In this document: in pieces, positions 10,601 to 22,600 of the stretch | Layout: every line of letters begins with the position of its first letter | Numbering within the stretch: position 1 is the first letter of the stretch | Origin: Folioceros fuciformis | Taxonomy: Eukaryota > Anthocerotophyta > Anthocerotopsida > Anthocerotales | Assembly (NCBI GenBank): GCA_049999805.1 | Contig: JBNGIO010006073.1 | Coordinates: 126,273-177,697 of the forward strand | Direction: 5' to 3' | Length of the DNA stretch: 51,425 bases | Translations under genes and position numbers: made by a program | The notes under the pieces: model-generated | Databases searched by the model: none | Seen by the model: only the letters and a program-made list of their open reading frames with translations | Told to the model about the DNA's origin: nothing

Positions 10601-12703
10601 AACTCCTGTCTTTGTTCTCTTTTTGTATTGCCTGGAGCCTGATATCGTGGTTGTAGATGCATGGCATCGTCGTTAGTACGAACTGGATTTGTTAGGGGAG
10701 CTCTTACCCAAGGAAACGGATGCTATCAGCACAGGTGCTTCAATGGCTCTTTAGAGGTAAGTGATGCACACCCCAACAGGAAGGCAGGTATTTTCAGGGG
10801 GTTATTCCCAGTACGGGTCAAGCTAATACCACTCGTATGACTGGACGCTTCAGGTTGCTGTAGATGGTATATGGAAGCCCTGTCCTGGGGATGGTGGTCC
10901 AATCCAGTTCTCTGGGTTCAATGGTTGGTCTCTCAAACTTACTTTCCAAGTGATCGGCCGGTGTCAAAACGCTAAAAGCTCTCTGAGGTTGAGGTTCTCA
11001 CCCTTGTGTCCTTGATGGGCTAACGCAGCAAAATATGGCTTTTGCTTTGCAGGAGAGTTGATATGTCCTCCTTACCATGATCTCTGTGACAAAGCATCTG
11101 AGCCTGTGTCAGGGGACTGCTCAAACTCGTGTAGCTGGAATGGCGAATGCATCAATGGAACTTGCAGCTGCTTTCTTGGTTTCACTGGAGAGGACTGCAG
11201 TGAAAGTGAGTCTTTACAAGTCTCCCCTTTCTTGGCCGTGACCTGTCTTTGATACCGATTTGCTTTTCTTTATTTTCGATGTTCCTATCTGACCTTCAAC
11301 ATTTATTTGCGTTCCAATGAGTGTACGCTGCTTTAGAGCATGGTTGAGTCAAAATCTTTGAACACTTCTTTGGGGATTTTGCAGGAACATGTCCAGATGA
11401 CTGTGGTCATCATGGAACATGTACGTCATCGGGAATCTGTGAATGTGACACAGGTTATACCGGAGTGGACTGTTCAACAGGTATGGACATGTTCCAAGCC
11501 TTTCCTCTGATCCTTGTAGAAAGGCGATTTGAAGATACTCTTGAGACCTTTCCCTAGGTGTTATAAACTCCACTCGATCCTAATTCATGACAGATGCTTC
11601 TTTTGTACTTTACGTGATAGTGGTTGATCAGACATTTGCACTCAAGCGTTCGGTGATTGAGCATCTTGTTGTTGACGTTCCACCTCTAGCTAGCGGCGTT
11701 TTGGGTGTTTATGGATTTCTGTTAGCGGGTAGCTGAGAACGGACTTGTAGGGATGATCGATTTCGACGTACTTCGAGTTAAGAATTAGGGCGCGTTCTAA
11801 TCTATTTCTCTTGTGAAGCTGGTTGTGATGAGCAGTGCAGCCTGCACGGCGGAGTCTGCGACAACGGCATCTGCGAGTTTCGTTGCTCTGACTACGCCGG
11901 ATATACGTGTCAGAACAGCAGCTCGTTGATCGCCAGCCTTGCATTATGCGGAGACGTGCTTGTGGGGGAAAAGCAAGGGCAACATTGCGCCCCAAGTGAA
12001 GCAAGCATTCTGCAACAACTAGAAGCAGCCGTGGTATTGCCAAACTACAATCGGCTCATGCCAAGTGGGCGCCCATTCTTTGCAGTGTTGGATAATGGAT
12101 ACTGCGCAGCTGCCGCGAAGCGGTTGGCTTGCTGGGTAAGGGTTTCTGAAACTCGGGCTCATTGTGCATGTTAATATGTTAACTTCTTGTGAGGGCAGGC
12201 AAAGTGGGTCATGTGTCGTGGTCCCCTCATTCATACCTGCTACGGTGATGATGACACTGCAGATATCCATTCAGAGATGCGATAGTGATGGAGATAACAG
12301 ACTCCGGGTGTGCCATTCCGCTTGTCAATCCTACAACACAGCTTGCGGAGCTCGGTTAGATTGTTCAGATCGCACTCTGTTCAGTGGAGAGGAGGGAGAT
12401 GGCGAGGGTACGTGTACAGGTGATGGAGCGTTACGACCATGGTGGCAAGTCCATTTTAGGACTTTTCTTCTCCTAGCTCTTCTCATCGCGACAGCCTTCT
12501 TCTTCTTGGGTGCTATTCGACACGTTTGTCGGAATTTTTGGAGTTCGAGGAGTGTGAAATACCTGCCTGGGGGTGCATATGTTGCCGTGGATGGCGAACT
12601 TGGAGCGTTGAGATGGTGGGGCCAAGGTCATGGGTCCTTGAGGGAGATGCTTCTTCCACCATCGAGTAGTACAAACAGTGCAGCCTGTGTAGCGAGGGCG
12701 TAA
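7687..12703 (+). CDS. Leishmanolysin-like zinc metalloprotease (peptidase M8), membrane-anchored, with EGF-like repeats
   Basis: Plant member of the gp63/leishmanolysin family. The 16 exons are 7687-8271, 8462-8596, 8731-8863, 8951-9064, 9155-9228, 9344-9418, 9686-9778, 9860-9920, 10038-10370, 10457-10583, 10657-10756, 10854-10923, 11053-11205, 11385-11480, 11819-12135, 12263-12703; phases close to give 968 aa. The zinc motif HEVMH (residues 346-350) is assembled across the exon 5/6 junction and is followed by GFDPHAFAHFRDE. A downstream SHW (His about 426) and Met-turn MNEIMTG fit the third ligand and the metzincin turn. About three Cys-rich EGF-like units follow (CSNSCSWNGEC, CPDDCGHHGTC, CDEQCSLHGGVC), then a C-terminal membrane helix near 889-907. 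A hydrophobic segment VAVFLLWLGVVTV near residue 80 is the likely signal/anchor. The start is unsure: 7849 is another ATG, and a 5' intron from about 7842 to 7914 is possible. An in-frame stop precedes 7687. Confidence 0.93.
9557..9597. repeat. Perfect 12-bp inverted repeat inside a protease intron
   Basis: TTATGTGGCCTG at 9557-9568 pairs exactly with 9586-9597 across a 17-nt loop. It lies in the 267-bp intron between exons 6 and 7, one of the two longest introns of the gene. It could be a tiny foldback element remnant or chance. Confidence 0.7.
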
Positions 12704-13253
12704 CTTGGAATCCTGAGGGCTGTGATCTTTCTTTTTGTATGTTATCATTTGAGCACTCAGAAAGTTGTTCATCGAAAGAGAAGTTTTCTGAAATATTGGT
12801 ATACCTTCCTCCAATTGTTGAGGATGTTGGATTGAGCGAGAGAAGTTCGATTAAGCTATACTCGACAATCTTGACTGATGAACAAGCCCCGCTCTTGCGT
12901 TTTCCAGCAGGTCAAGTTTTGGAAGCAGACCGTTTGTTCCAGACGAGCGCAGCAACGTACCGTACAAACAATTTGCCTGTGCAAATAGCGAATCAGGTGC
13001 ATACAACAATTGCTGGATAACAATGAGTGAAAAAAATTATATTATTTATTTACCGAAGACAGTTCTTCTATCTAATTGCGTATTCACGAATCGGGAATAC
13101 GCATTTTACCTATTTACTAGTTCTATTTACATTTGAAACTCATATAGAAGTATCAAAAGAAATTAGATCCGACATATCTGGATTATTGAAAACTTACCCA
13201 AAATGTTTTTTGAGGGAAAAAATTAACTACCTCTGCACTCTCAGTGAAAGGTG
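12704..13253. other. Convergent intergenic region with an AT-rich island
   Basis: This 550-bp stretch separates the 3' ends of the M8 protease (+) and the sugar transporter (-). The first 300 bases are moderately GC and probably 3' UTR. From 13021 to about 13230 the sequence becomes strikingly AT-rich, with an open plus frame of 76 codons that I cannot assign. No gene is supported. Confidence 0.5.
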
Positions 13254-15199
13254 TTAGACCACCAGTTTGGTTTTGTCAGGATGGACGCCAGCCGGTGTTG
13301 GCGTCTTCTTCAGATCGGGATCTTGATATTCTGCTGGTGGCAACATTCTCCTCCAAAACCAGTGTGCCCTCCAAACATGGATCATCTCTTCAATGGGAAC
13401 ATTTCTTGTCTCGGGCAAGAAGAAGAAGATGAAGATCGACATGACCACCACCCAGCCGGCGAAGAAGAGGAAGATGCCGTACTTGAAATGACACAAAATG
13501 GAAAGAAAAGCCTGCGCAATGACGAAGGTGAAAAACATGTTGACAGTGACGTTGATGGCTTGGCCGGCAGATCTAGTCTCCAGAGGGAAGACCTCGCTGG
13601 GAACCAACCATCCCAGAGGTCCCCAGGACCAGGCAAACGCTGCTACGTAGACGCAGATGAGAACGACCACCACAATCGCAAGGCCATTGGACAGCTGCTT
13701 GGTGCCCCCAAATTCGGTGCCCAGAATAATGCCGATCGCCACCTGGTACAGACACAAGCAAACACAGGGCAGCGAGTCAGGAGAGGAGAGGAGAGGCAAG
13801 ACGAGACGAGACCAGACCAGACGAGACCAGACGAGACTCTCGAAACGAGACGAGGCAAGATGAAAGAGCAGCCTGCACTGGTGGTGTTGGAGGGGTTACC
13901 TGCGCCACAAACATTTGCACGCCAGCCTCCAGGAAGAGCTTTCGCCTTCCGAACCTGTCGACAGTGGCGATGGACACAAGGGTGGCCACCACGTTCACTG
14001 CTCCGGTGATAACAGACGAGTAGAGCGAGGCGTCGCTCCCGAAGCCAAGCGTCTGGAATAGCACCGGGGCGTAGAACATGATGGCATTGATACCGGTCAG
14101 CTGTTGGAAGAAGGGGATGAAAGTGGCCATGGCGAGCTGGGGACGGTTCTTCCTCAAGAGGATAGTCCTGTATGGTGCCTCCACCTGGTTGGCAACGGCG
14201 CTGGCTTCCACCAGATCATCATACTCCTCATCCACGTCTTCCACTCCCCGGACCTTGCGTAAGAGATCCTTACCCTTGACAAGTTCGCCTCTCTCAATCA
14301 GACTGTTGGGCGTGTCGGGCAGGAGGAAGCCTCCGATGGTCATCAATATGGCTGGGACTCCAGCCAGACCCAACGACAACCTCCAACCCCACGGGTGAAT
14401 TTTGTTGGTGCCATAATTGATGAGGTTGGCGCACAGGATACCGATGGTGATAGCAAGCTGGAACATAATGTTCAAGGCTCCGCGGATTTTGGGAGGAGCC
14501 ATCTCGGAGAGATACAAAGGCACGGACTGCATGCACAAGCGGGGAGGCAGCACAAAGTCTTAGTCTTCGCGCGTGGCCCAGGCAGCTACACAACAACAGC
14601 GTCATCTAGAAGAAGCAATCTCGCAAGAGAAGTGGTAAAGGATAGGCACTTACTTGATTGCCAAAACCAACTCCAACACCAAGCATGATTCTCCCAATGA
14701 TCAGCATCGCCAAGTTCTGCGCGGCTCCGTTGAGGGCGGCACCGATGAGAAAACTGATACCACCAATTCGAATAGACGGGATGCGCCCAAAGCGGCGGGT
14801 CACATGCGACGCCGCAATCGAAGCCAGAAGCGCCGCCAAGTACAGAGACGAGGTGAAGAGCTGGAGCGCTTGATTGTCATATTTACAGTAGTCGGAATCA
14901 GAGGAAGCAAACGCATGCTTCCTCCTGTACACCGAAGGGAAGAACTTGATGAGGAAGTCGTCCATCCCAGTCACTCCTCCTGCAGACACAAAACGAAGCA
15001 AGCCTCAATCTCTCAGCCGCAACAGCAGCCCCCCGCGTTCCCGTCTCCAACACTACAAGCACAACGCACCTGAAATTCCGATATCATAGCCGAAGATGAG
15101 GCCTCCACTGGCCGCAACGATGCATGCAATCACCACGAAAGCGGTGACTCTGGCCGGATACTCGCGCACCGTCCCGACAACAAGTCCGCCCCCCGCCAT
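13254..15199 (-). CDS. STP-type hexose/H+ symporter (MFS sugar transporter)
   Basis: Plasma-membrane monosaccharide-proton symporter of the plant STP family, with 12 predicted membrane helices. The four exons (minus strand, 5' to 3') are 15199-15070, 14979-14654, 14526-13900 and 13742-13254; they join in phase to give 523 aa, the normal STP length. The N-terminus MAGGG and the [20 protein letters not shown] stretch are STP signatures. Further transporter motifs are [63 protein letters not shown], and [14 protein letters not shown] followed by a long hydrophobic run to FFFLPETRN. The cytosolic tail ends HPDKTKLVV. Exons are GC-rich at third positions, unlike the neighbouring eIF2A and protease genes. 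A TATA-like site lies about 380 bp upstream. The substrate is inferred from the family only. Confidence 0.96.
13793..13860. repeat. GACGA/GACCA pentameric microsatellite in the last transporter intron
   Basis: The plus strand reads mixed GACGA and GACCA units, for example GACGAGACCAGACCAGACGA, wholly inside the intron between exons 3 and 4 of the transporter (13743-13899). On the gene strand this is a CT-rich tract upstream of the 3' splice site, where a pyrimidine run is expected. It is likely to vary in length between individuals. Confidence 0.75.
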
Positions 15200-15578
15200 C
15201 GCTCCACCACAGTACTCACCAGGGCGAGCGACGCTACGCAGTGGAAAGAGCCTCTAGACAGACTCGCCGCACAGCGCTCACTCCTCCAGACGAGGTGAGT
15301 GCGTGGGGGGCGAGGCGGGGCGACACCAGAGAGTGGACCACTCACCTCAGAGCCTGCCAGGAGGAGGGGAAGGGAGCGCTACTTAAACCAGTCCAGACCA
15401 GTCCAGTCCAGTCCAACAAGGCGCTGAAGCAGCAGTAGCGGCAGGAATCGCGCCCACAAGAGAACGGATATGGAAACAACAACTCGTCCTAGCCGGCGAC
15501 GGCGAGTGGGAGAACGGAAGCACCACAGGGCTGAGAGTGGACACTCCCGACAGAATCGTCCTCTGTCCCTAATTCCTA

Positions 15579-15585
15579 ATTTATA
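15579..15585 (-). promoter_or_regulatory. TATA-box candidate for the sugar transporter
   Basis: On the minus strand the sequence reads CTATAAATTA about 380 bp upstream of the transporter start codon. The match to a plant TATA box is good. It would imply a 5' UTR of roughly 350 nt, which is plausible but unproven. Confidence 0.4.
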
Positions 15586-15907
15586 GTCGGGAAAGGAGGG
15601 GTTGCCCGAACTCTCATGCAGGGCAGGGCAGGGCAGGGCAGGGCTGTGAGAGAGGCAGGCGAAGCCAGCCCAGCCCATCCGTCCCGACCTCCTGCCTAAT
15701 CCAGTTCGCATGCCGATACTGTACAACATCCCGTTTTGGTTTTGCAGGGGTGCCAGATTAAGTTTTGGGCGGCAAACATAATCCATAATCCGACTCAACA
15801 TCCCGGTGTCGGCAGAGCCATCTGCCCGTACGTCGCTTTTGTAACGAGCCTGGAGGGCAACTCGCGGGAGAGAGAATGCCGCGCTCTTCGCCCGCAATCC
15901 TGCTCTC

Positions 15908-15908
15908 C

Positions 15909-15948
<40 letters not shown>
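15908..15948. repeat. (TC)n microsatellite
   Basis: About 20 consecutive CT dinucleotides occur in the distal transporter upstream region. GA/CT tracts are common in plant promoters and can bind GAGA-type factors (BBR/BPC family); here only the repeat itself is seen. Confidence 0.85.
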
Positions 15949-17360
15949 AACATCTTCCCGTTCGTTCCACCCCTTCGTTTCGGCTGGTCCAGGTTTACGG
16001 TTCAGCCCAGAGCCACAGCTCTTGCCGTTCCCGCTGCCGTTTCGTTTCGTTTCGTTTCATTTCAATTTCCGGCGCCGGGTCCGGGTCCGGGTCCGGGCCC
16101 TATCTATCCAAACGATAGCCGTTGGCCGCAGGTTCCGGACTGGCGCCACGAGATGCCGTTGCGCCGGAGCGGGCCCGGGCCCTGGATTCCGAAACGGTTG
16201 CGCCACCCCGGGTTTAATTCGCCCGCTTTAATTCATGATACGGACGTTGGTGCTGGGGAAATGGGTTTCTGCACCAACGTGAAATTCCCAACGACCGAAC
16301 GTTGTGGAGGAGCCCCCCGGGAACCGGGAACCGGTTCCAGTCGGTGGGCTGAAATGGGGTTGCCGCATGTCATTTGACCGGTTGACGCGCCGCACACGCC
16401 AGCTAGGCTGGGTGGCTGGGTGTGCCGGATGGCAGTCCGGCCGGCCGGCTGCAGGTTCGGTAAAGTTGAGCTCATCTTGGGCGACACGTTCGTTGGCCAA
16501 GCATGATGGGCTGTGTCGCTCCGCCTTTCCCTTTCCCTTTCTCTTTCCCTGTCGACAGGGCAAAGATGGGGACGTTGGGTGAAGGAAAAAGACAAACCTT
16601 ATCTCACGGGAGGGTTTTTTTGAACGGAACGGGCCGAGAAGGGCATAGGCGAGCCGAGTCACGCCGGGCCGGGCCGGGCCGGGCCCGACCCGGGATGGTA
16701 TGGTATGGGATGAGGTTGTCGGCCGCTCTCGGTCGGGGTCTGTCATCCTTGTCTCGTCGTACTTGAGACGACCAAGACTTTCTTTGCGTACTGTCAAACC
16801 AGCTTGACATGACCTTACAGCGCCTCATATCAGGCGCTGCCAGGTAACCACGGTGACATTTCCCCAAAGTGGCACCCACCATACCGAAATAGAATTTTCC
16901 CCCTCCTATAACCGTCCAAGAAAATAATGTTGCCGCTATGACGTCACTCCTCACATTCACACTCTTTTTCTAGATCAATCAAATATTTTCTTGTTTCAGA
17001 CCCGGAGATCTACCACGTAATGAGTTGACATCTTTCTAAAAAGACCGCTCTATTTTCAAAGAATCATACTTTTTCAGACAGACTTTTAATGGACTCTCCG
17101 CACTTGGGGGATGGAATAACATGTTCTGAGCTATTTTAAAAAACTATTTTATATTATACACACCTATATTTTATTCATTGACTTTTCATAATATTTGAAA
17201 AAAGATTTAAATTAAATATATTTCTAATAAAAAAATAAAAGAATGAAAATTTTCAAATTAAATAATAGAAAGTCAATGCAAATCACAAGCATATTTGCTG
17301 TCAAGATTAGTCTTCTGCTCGAAACATTGATGAAGTTACCAACGTACCTATAATTACTTG

Positions 17361-17560
17361 AGAAAAACAAGGGAGACCTACCTATGTACCTTGAAAAACA
17401 AGGGAGACCTACCTATGTACCTTGAAAGACAAAGACCCTTCAGGGGAATCGATTGACCTCGTACAAGAAAAACAAGGGAACCCATCTACCCCAAAAGAGA
17501 AAAACAAGGGAACACATCTACCTCCAAATAGAAAAACAATAGGAAACCCATCTACCCTAA
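17361..17560. repeat. Degenerate short tandem repeats (31-bp and about 38-bp periods)
   Basis: A 31-bp unit containing ACAAGGGAGACCTACCTATG occurs twice near 17364-17425. About three looser copies of a unit around GAAAAACAAGGGAACCCATC follow to about 17560. The AT-rich setting and copy decay suggest noncoding satellite-like DNA. Confidence 0.7.
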
Positions 17561-17589
17561 TAGAGGTGAGACAAACCAGTGATTGGGCC

Positions 17590-17850
17590 TCCAAAGCCTA
17601 GTCCCTGAGCTAAGTAGCCTAGAAACTACCAATAACACCTAAGATACCAATAACACCTAAGATATTATGGTTCGAAATATGAACCATCGAGGGCTAGTCC
17701 CTAAAGGCATTGAGCCCAAAACTACAAACTACTCATAGCACCTAAGATATCATGGTCTGAAACAAGAACCAACGAGGGCTAGCCCACGAAGCCATAAGCC
17801 TAAAAACTACTTATAACATGAAACCTAAAATATCATGGTCCAAAGGAGGA
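17590..17850. repeat. Three decayed copies of an about 85-95-bp unit
   Basis: Each copy carries GGGCTAGTCCC-like sequence, a CC(T)AAAACTAC stretch, ACACCTAAGATA and ATGGTC/TTCGAAA. Copies start near 17594, 17691 and 17777, and the first contains an extra internal 18-bp duplication (AATAACACCTAAGATACC). GGGCTAGTCCC reappears at about 18850, hinting at a dispersed family. Confidence 0.6.
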
Positions 17851-18329
17851 AGGCTCTACTTACTAGTCCAACTCAAACTCGATGAATGGCTCATCCCACG
17901 CGTAAACCAAAGGGAAAGTTTATCAATCTTCATGTAGCAACTTGCCATCTATTCCATTGGAAAGTCACTATACTTTGAGTCCCAAATATGAGAGATTCTT
18001 CTAATTGCAACTGCGGATACAGATAAAATAAATGTTTGTTCCCTTTCCGTATGTACTTTAGTTGTGATTGTTCCCTTTTCCATATATACTCTAGCTGTGA
18101 TGCTTTAAGGGTTTAGTCTCGCTCTCTCTCGCTCTTGTCTTCAGTTGATGGTCCTTGTCTTCTTCGCACTCTAGTTGCAATGTCTTTTAGTCTCATGCTA
18201 GCTCTGTGTCTTTGGTCGACTTAGTTTTGATGCTTGATTTTGAGCATGCACTTTTTCATAGTAGAAAGTAATTGAAATTCAAGTGTGCATGTGAAATAGT
18301 CCTATAAATGAGGTTCTCCCTCTTTGTTT

Positions 18330-18700
18330 CCTTTGGTAGTAGCCTTTTTTGGACAAGGCATGGTGGTCCCCTTTTGTTGCAGGTACCCTTCTTTCGACAT
18401 GGCATATTTTCCCCTTTCCTTAGTGGTAGCGACCTTCTTTCCTGGGGTGGTAGCATATTTCTTATGACAATGCATACTCCCCCTTTTCTTGGGTGGTAGC
18501 CTTGTTTTGACAATGCAAATTGGGCCACTTTCCTTAGTGGTAGCAGACTCCTTTTGTAAAGGCATACTTCCACTTTCCTTAGTGGTAGCTTTGTTTCGAA
18601 GAGGCATACTCCAAGTTTCCTAGGTGGTAGCCTTCTTTCAAACAAGGCATACTCCCCCTTCCCTTTCCTTGGGTGGTAGTTTTTCTTTCAATAAGGCACA
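18330..18700. repeat. Minisatellite, about eight copies of a 43-49-bp unit
   Basis: The plus strand repeats the pattern TTTCCTTAGTGGTAGC, then CTTT..., then AAGGCATACTCC. GTGGTAGC-like cores sit near 18337, 18424, 18449, 18495, 18538, 18583, 18626 and 18675. Copies are diverged in sequence and length. The minus strand stays open for 129 codons through it, but the product is only repeat-derived Lys/Arg/Pro/Leu-rich peptide. Confidence 0.8.
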
Positions 18701-19625
18701 TCTTTTGCACTTTGCAAAAGGCAAGGGGCTAGTAGGACAATGACAAGTGTAAGTATGAAAGGTGTATTAGCAACCATGATAGGGAGGCCCTGCACCATTT
18801 GATTTCATGATATTATAGAGGAGAGATATACATAGTTATGGAAGTGATATGTCAAGGGCTAGTCCCTTTTGGCCACCACCTTCTTGGAAGTTATGACTTG
18901 CAAAGATGATGGGGGAGAGGAGCACATTAAGTGAATGATTATCCGCGTAGTTAAGTCAGATGTGCAGGTGTTGGTTTTGTTTTTTTTCATTCTCCCCTAT
19001 ATTATACCACCATGAAAACATTAAAATACAATATCCAGACATTCTAGAAGAATAAAGAGCCGAAATATGTGCATGTGCGAAGAGTCTATTTATAAAGACC
19101 GAATTAGCCTGGACATAATAATGGCATTCACGTGCGAAGCAGGGTGGTAGACCGCTGGTGCAAGAAACAAGAATCATCCGATACCATTCAAGACCGTCTC
19201 GTGGGGCCTGCCCGACTTGGGTCAAGCGCAACACGCCGTGGCAGAGGCTGCCCGCTCCTATTGCTCTCTCACTCGTGTCAGCCATAGGTGCGCGCCCACG
19301 CATGGGGGCGGCCTGCAGCCTCGCAGCTCGCATTCCAAGGTCACACTCGGCCTCCCATCTGCTCCACGGAAGCACCACTGGTCCATGGAAATATCGTTCT
19401 CCCTGCCACACCCACTCAACGTTTCCACAGACATTCCTTGAGAGGCACGGTAATCAACCGATAGTGTCGCAATCAACGACCTACAACACCATTGCTGCAC
19501 ATACATATGAACTTATGAAATTCGGAAGTACTGCTCAGACTGTACAACATCATGGCAATGCTGGAACACACAGCTTGGAATTGGTCACAAAAAGACCAAG
19601 ATTGGTTTGGCCGGATGACACCGTC

Positions 19626-22600
19626 TCATTGCCAGGATGGGAGCGGGCTACCTCTCTGGAAGGCATCAACTGGGGAGAACTGAACTATTGTCCGCTGTCT
19701 TTTATTCGCACAGTCCAGGTATTCCGCAATGGGTGGGAGACCCGAACTCTCCGCAACGCCCCTGATGAGCTGCAGCAGAGCAGACATGCCAAATATAGGC
19801 TTTTACGAGACTGGTCCTACCACTTTGTACCAAACACAACAGATCATTGACCGAGCGTCCTGTACCTTTGATGCCCATCGACGTTCCGCTTGCTGACAAA
19901 CGTCATGGAGATCACGGCCAGACATACTGTATGGCCACAAATCCAGTGTCAGACGCAAATACGTACAGATCGGAAACCACGCCAAGGATCGATCGGAGGC
20001 AACGGAGATGGGATGAGGTGCGTACCCCTCACTTGCCGCAGCCAACATCGATAGCTCGGAAGGGGTCAAATGTCGCGCATACTGCGAGGCAATCTCGCCT
20101 CTGGTTGCTTGGTCTGGGAGGTTGAATGTTATGGCTGAATCGAACCGGCTGCCCAAAGCAAGAAATTAGATGGGCATCATAAAGTGCCCATTGAAAAAAC
20201 TGTGCGCTCAGGAACGACCTGCTTACAGACTAACCTCAACAAAGCAGAATCCAGGTCCTGTTTCCGGTTGGTGGCAGCAATAACCACTATCCTTGAGCTT
20301 TGTTCAAATCCATCCATCTGCAAAACCAGATACCAGCCTTAGAAACAATGGGATCCGTACCCATCACAAACTCCACTCTGCCAGCATCACCTGCCGAAGT
20401 AGGACGGATAGCATTCGTCTTGTTGCCTCGTGCATCTCATTGTCACGAGCTGTTGCCAGTGAATCAATCTGCAACAACCACAAATAAGGTCGAGGGCCTT
20501 CCACTGAAAAGCACGTTCAGCTCTTGCAGGCAACACAGACTTCAAACTACAACTGCCACACACGCAAAAAAATGGCCAAACACAATGGGCATATCCAAAA
20601 CCATCTCCAAAACGCAACATTGTTTCGAATCCAAAGTGGAAATGAAAGACCCGCCATCCCACAAAAAATGGCAAACCCTCTCCTTACTTCATCAAGAAAC
20701 ACGATTGCTCCATCAGGCAGTTCATTGCCCGCTGAGAAAATGGAAGCCAGAGACCTCTCGCTCTCTCCATAGTACTTGGAAACAAGGGCCTCCACTGGCA
20801 CATAGAGCAGCGGAACCTTCTGCAGGAACCAACAACAATTGTGAACAAGGACACCAACCCTCACAGCGTGATGAAGTAAGTGTCGGAAGCATACCGCTTG
20901 GCTAGCTATGACCCTGGCACATGAGGTCTTACCGGTTCCTGCGATTTTGAACATAGCAAGTCCAAGTTATGACCTTATTTATAAAGATCTGCCGACTCAC
21001 AGGTTGCATACTATTGCCTTCTACCCGCTAACGCTGCTGAACGCTTGAATACTCCAAGAAACCACGTGAGACCAATCACACTTCGAAGCCTTTATGCTGT
21101 CGTTGGACATTCATCCTAAGCAGTCGCAGGCAACTAGTTGCACATGCCTTAACTATTCTAAGTGACCATACAAGTACTGCCACCTGCAGTAATTGCTACC
21201 TCAGATAATCTGTTCATACTTCACTCGCACGAAAAAAAAGACACAACTTGCAGACAACCACTACTCTTGCAAACATCACAGGTACTGGTCAGCTTTTGAC
21301 GTGAAAAGAAGTTACTCACTCTATGTAGCCAATCCTGTCCATCAACAGCTTGACCAAGCAACCAGGATCATGCACCATATTCGACTCATGTAACAGAAGG
21401 AAAGTTCACATCGTCAAGCAAAGAAGAACCACAATACCTGGAGGTCCTTCAAAAAGAATTGCTCGGGGTCGATTGGACTCGAACTTTCGACGTGTTCCAC
21501 GGGCAATTTTGTCATACACTTCTGGCCGTTGCAAAGCAAGCAGCACAGTATCCTCTATTTCCCTGCAAACTTGAGATGGCTCAGGTTAGCATCTGACTTC
21601 ACCCTCACGAACAAGGACCGCCTATATTTCAGGCATGGGAAGGATATTCGAACATTTTTTCTCTGAGGAGGGCTTCTGACGAGAGAAGCGAACTCAGCAT
21701 CACAGCCATTGGCTGAGAAGGGTCATAGGGGGGGCTCTGAACTGGGCACTAATACAAGCAACAGCCCTTCTAACTCATCAACCACACCTCACCCACAACT
21801 CTGCCTCTGAATTTCGAGTTTGACCCACAAGCATACAATTTACTTCACCCATTACGCACATCCAGCACTATCTCAAATAAAAAGGGTCAGCGATCACCAC
21901 GCATTTCCATAACACCCGATAGATCGAGAGCTGTTTTGTTACGTAAAGAGCACCTTTTTTGCTCATGATATCCCGCAATGCTGTCCCAATTTGTCGTTTC
22001 AATATTTGACTTAGGCCCATCAATGGTCTCCAGCCCATAGACCTTAACTCCCATGCGCTCTAATGACTCGAATGTCTTCAAGTAGCTTCGTCCAGCTGGT
22101 CGTCTTTGACCAGGTGGGAGCCTGTTCCCTGGCATGTCACCAAGGGTCCCACCACTCCTGTATCTCCATCTATCTCCTGGCCATTTGGTATCTATTGACC
22201 AATTGTTATCCCCAAAACTTGGTGCTTCTGTTACACCTTCTTGGTAGCCCTCTCTTCCAGTCCTTGACGGTGCTGGGGTTATCACATTTTCCACTGAAGT
22301 ATCTGCTAGGCTAGCAGCCATCAACACGCTTGCAACCGCATCTAGCTCTTTGGAGGAGAAGTAGCCAAATTTCAAAAACTCTATTTCCTGCCAGGAGAGA
22401 CAGCAGAGCAATGATAAAAACGAACGTGTCCAGCATCAACACTTCATTCTCATTCGACACTTGTCATAGCTCGAACAAGATACCACAGGGCACCAAGCTA
22501 GCAATGGGTTCAACAACTTACCGTAAGTTTATCATCCACAAGGGGCTCAGACACTGAGACACTGAAGCGGTTCGTAACATCACCGCGTCCATCGTCTTGA

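Larger units (their letters stand above)
15200..19625. other. 4.4 kb gene-free region: transporter promoter, simple repeats, degenerate minisatellites
   Basis: From 15200 to 16900 it is GC-rich and holds the transporter promoter and many short repeats: GGGCA at 15623-15648, TC at 15908-15948, TTCGT near 16044, CCGGGT near 16075 and GGGCC near 16660. From 16930 to 19000 it is AT-rich with decayed tandem repeats (separate entries). From 19040 to 19625 it returns to mixed composition and is probably the 3' flank of the AAA ATPase gene. Open frames here are short or follow repeat periodicity. Confidence 0.5.

Noticed and set aside
13251-14009. 252-codon plus-strand frame opposite the sugar transporter
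   Set aside because: It overlaps well-supported transporter exons and an intronic microsatellite, and encodes biased sequence. Antisense artefact of GC-rich coding DNA.
18256-18645. 129-codon minus frame across the 43-49-bp minisatellite
   Set aside because: The apparent protein repeat is only the translation of the tandem DNA repeat, and unit lengths are not multiples of three throughout.
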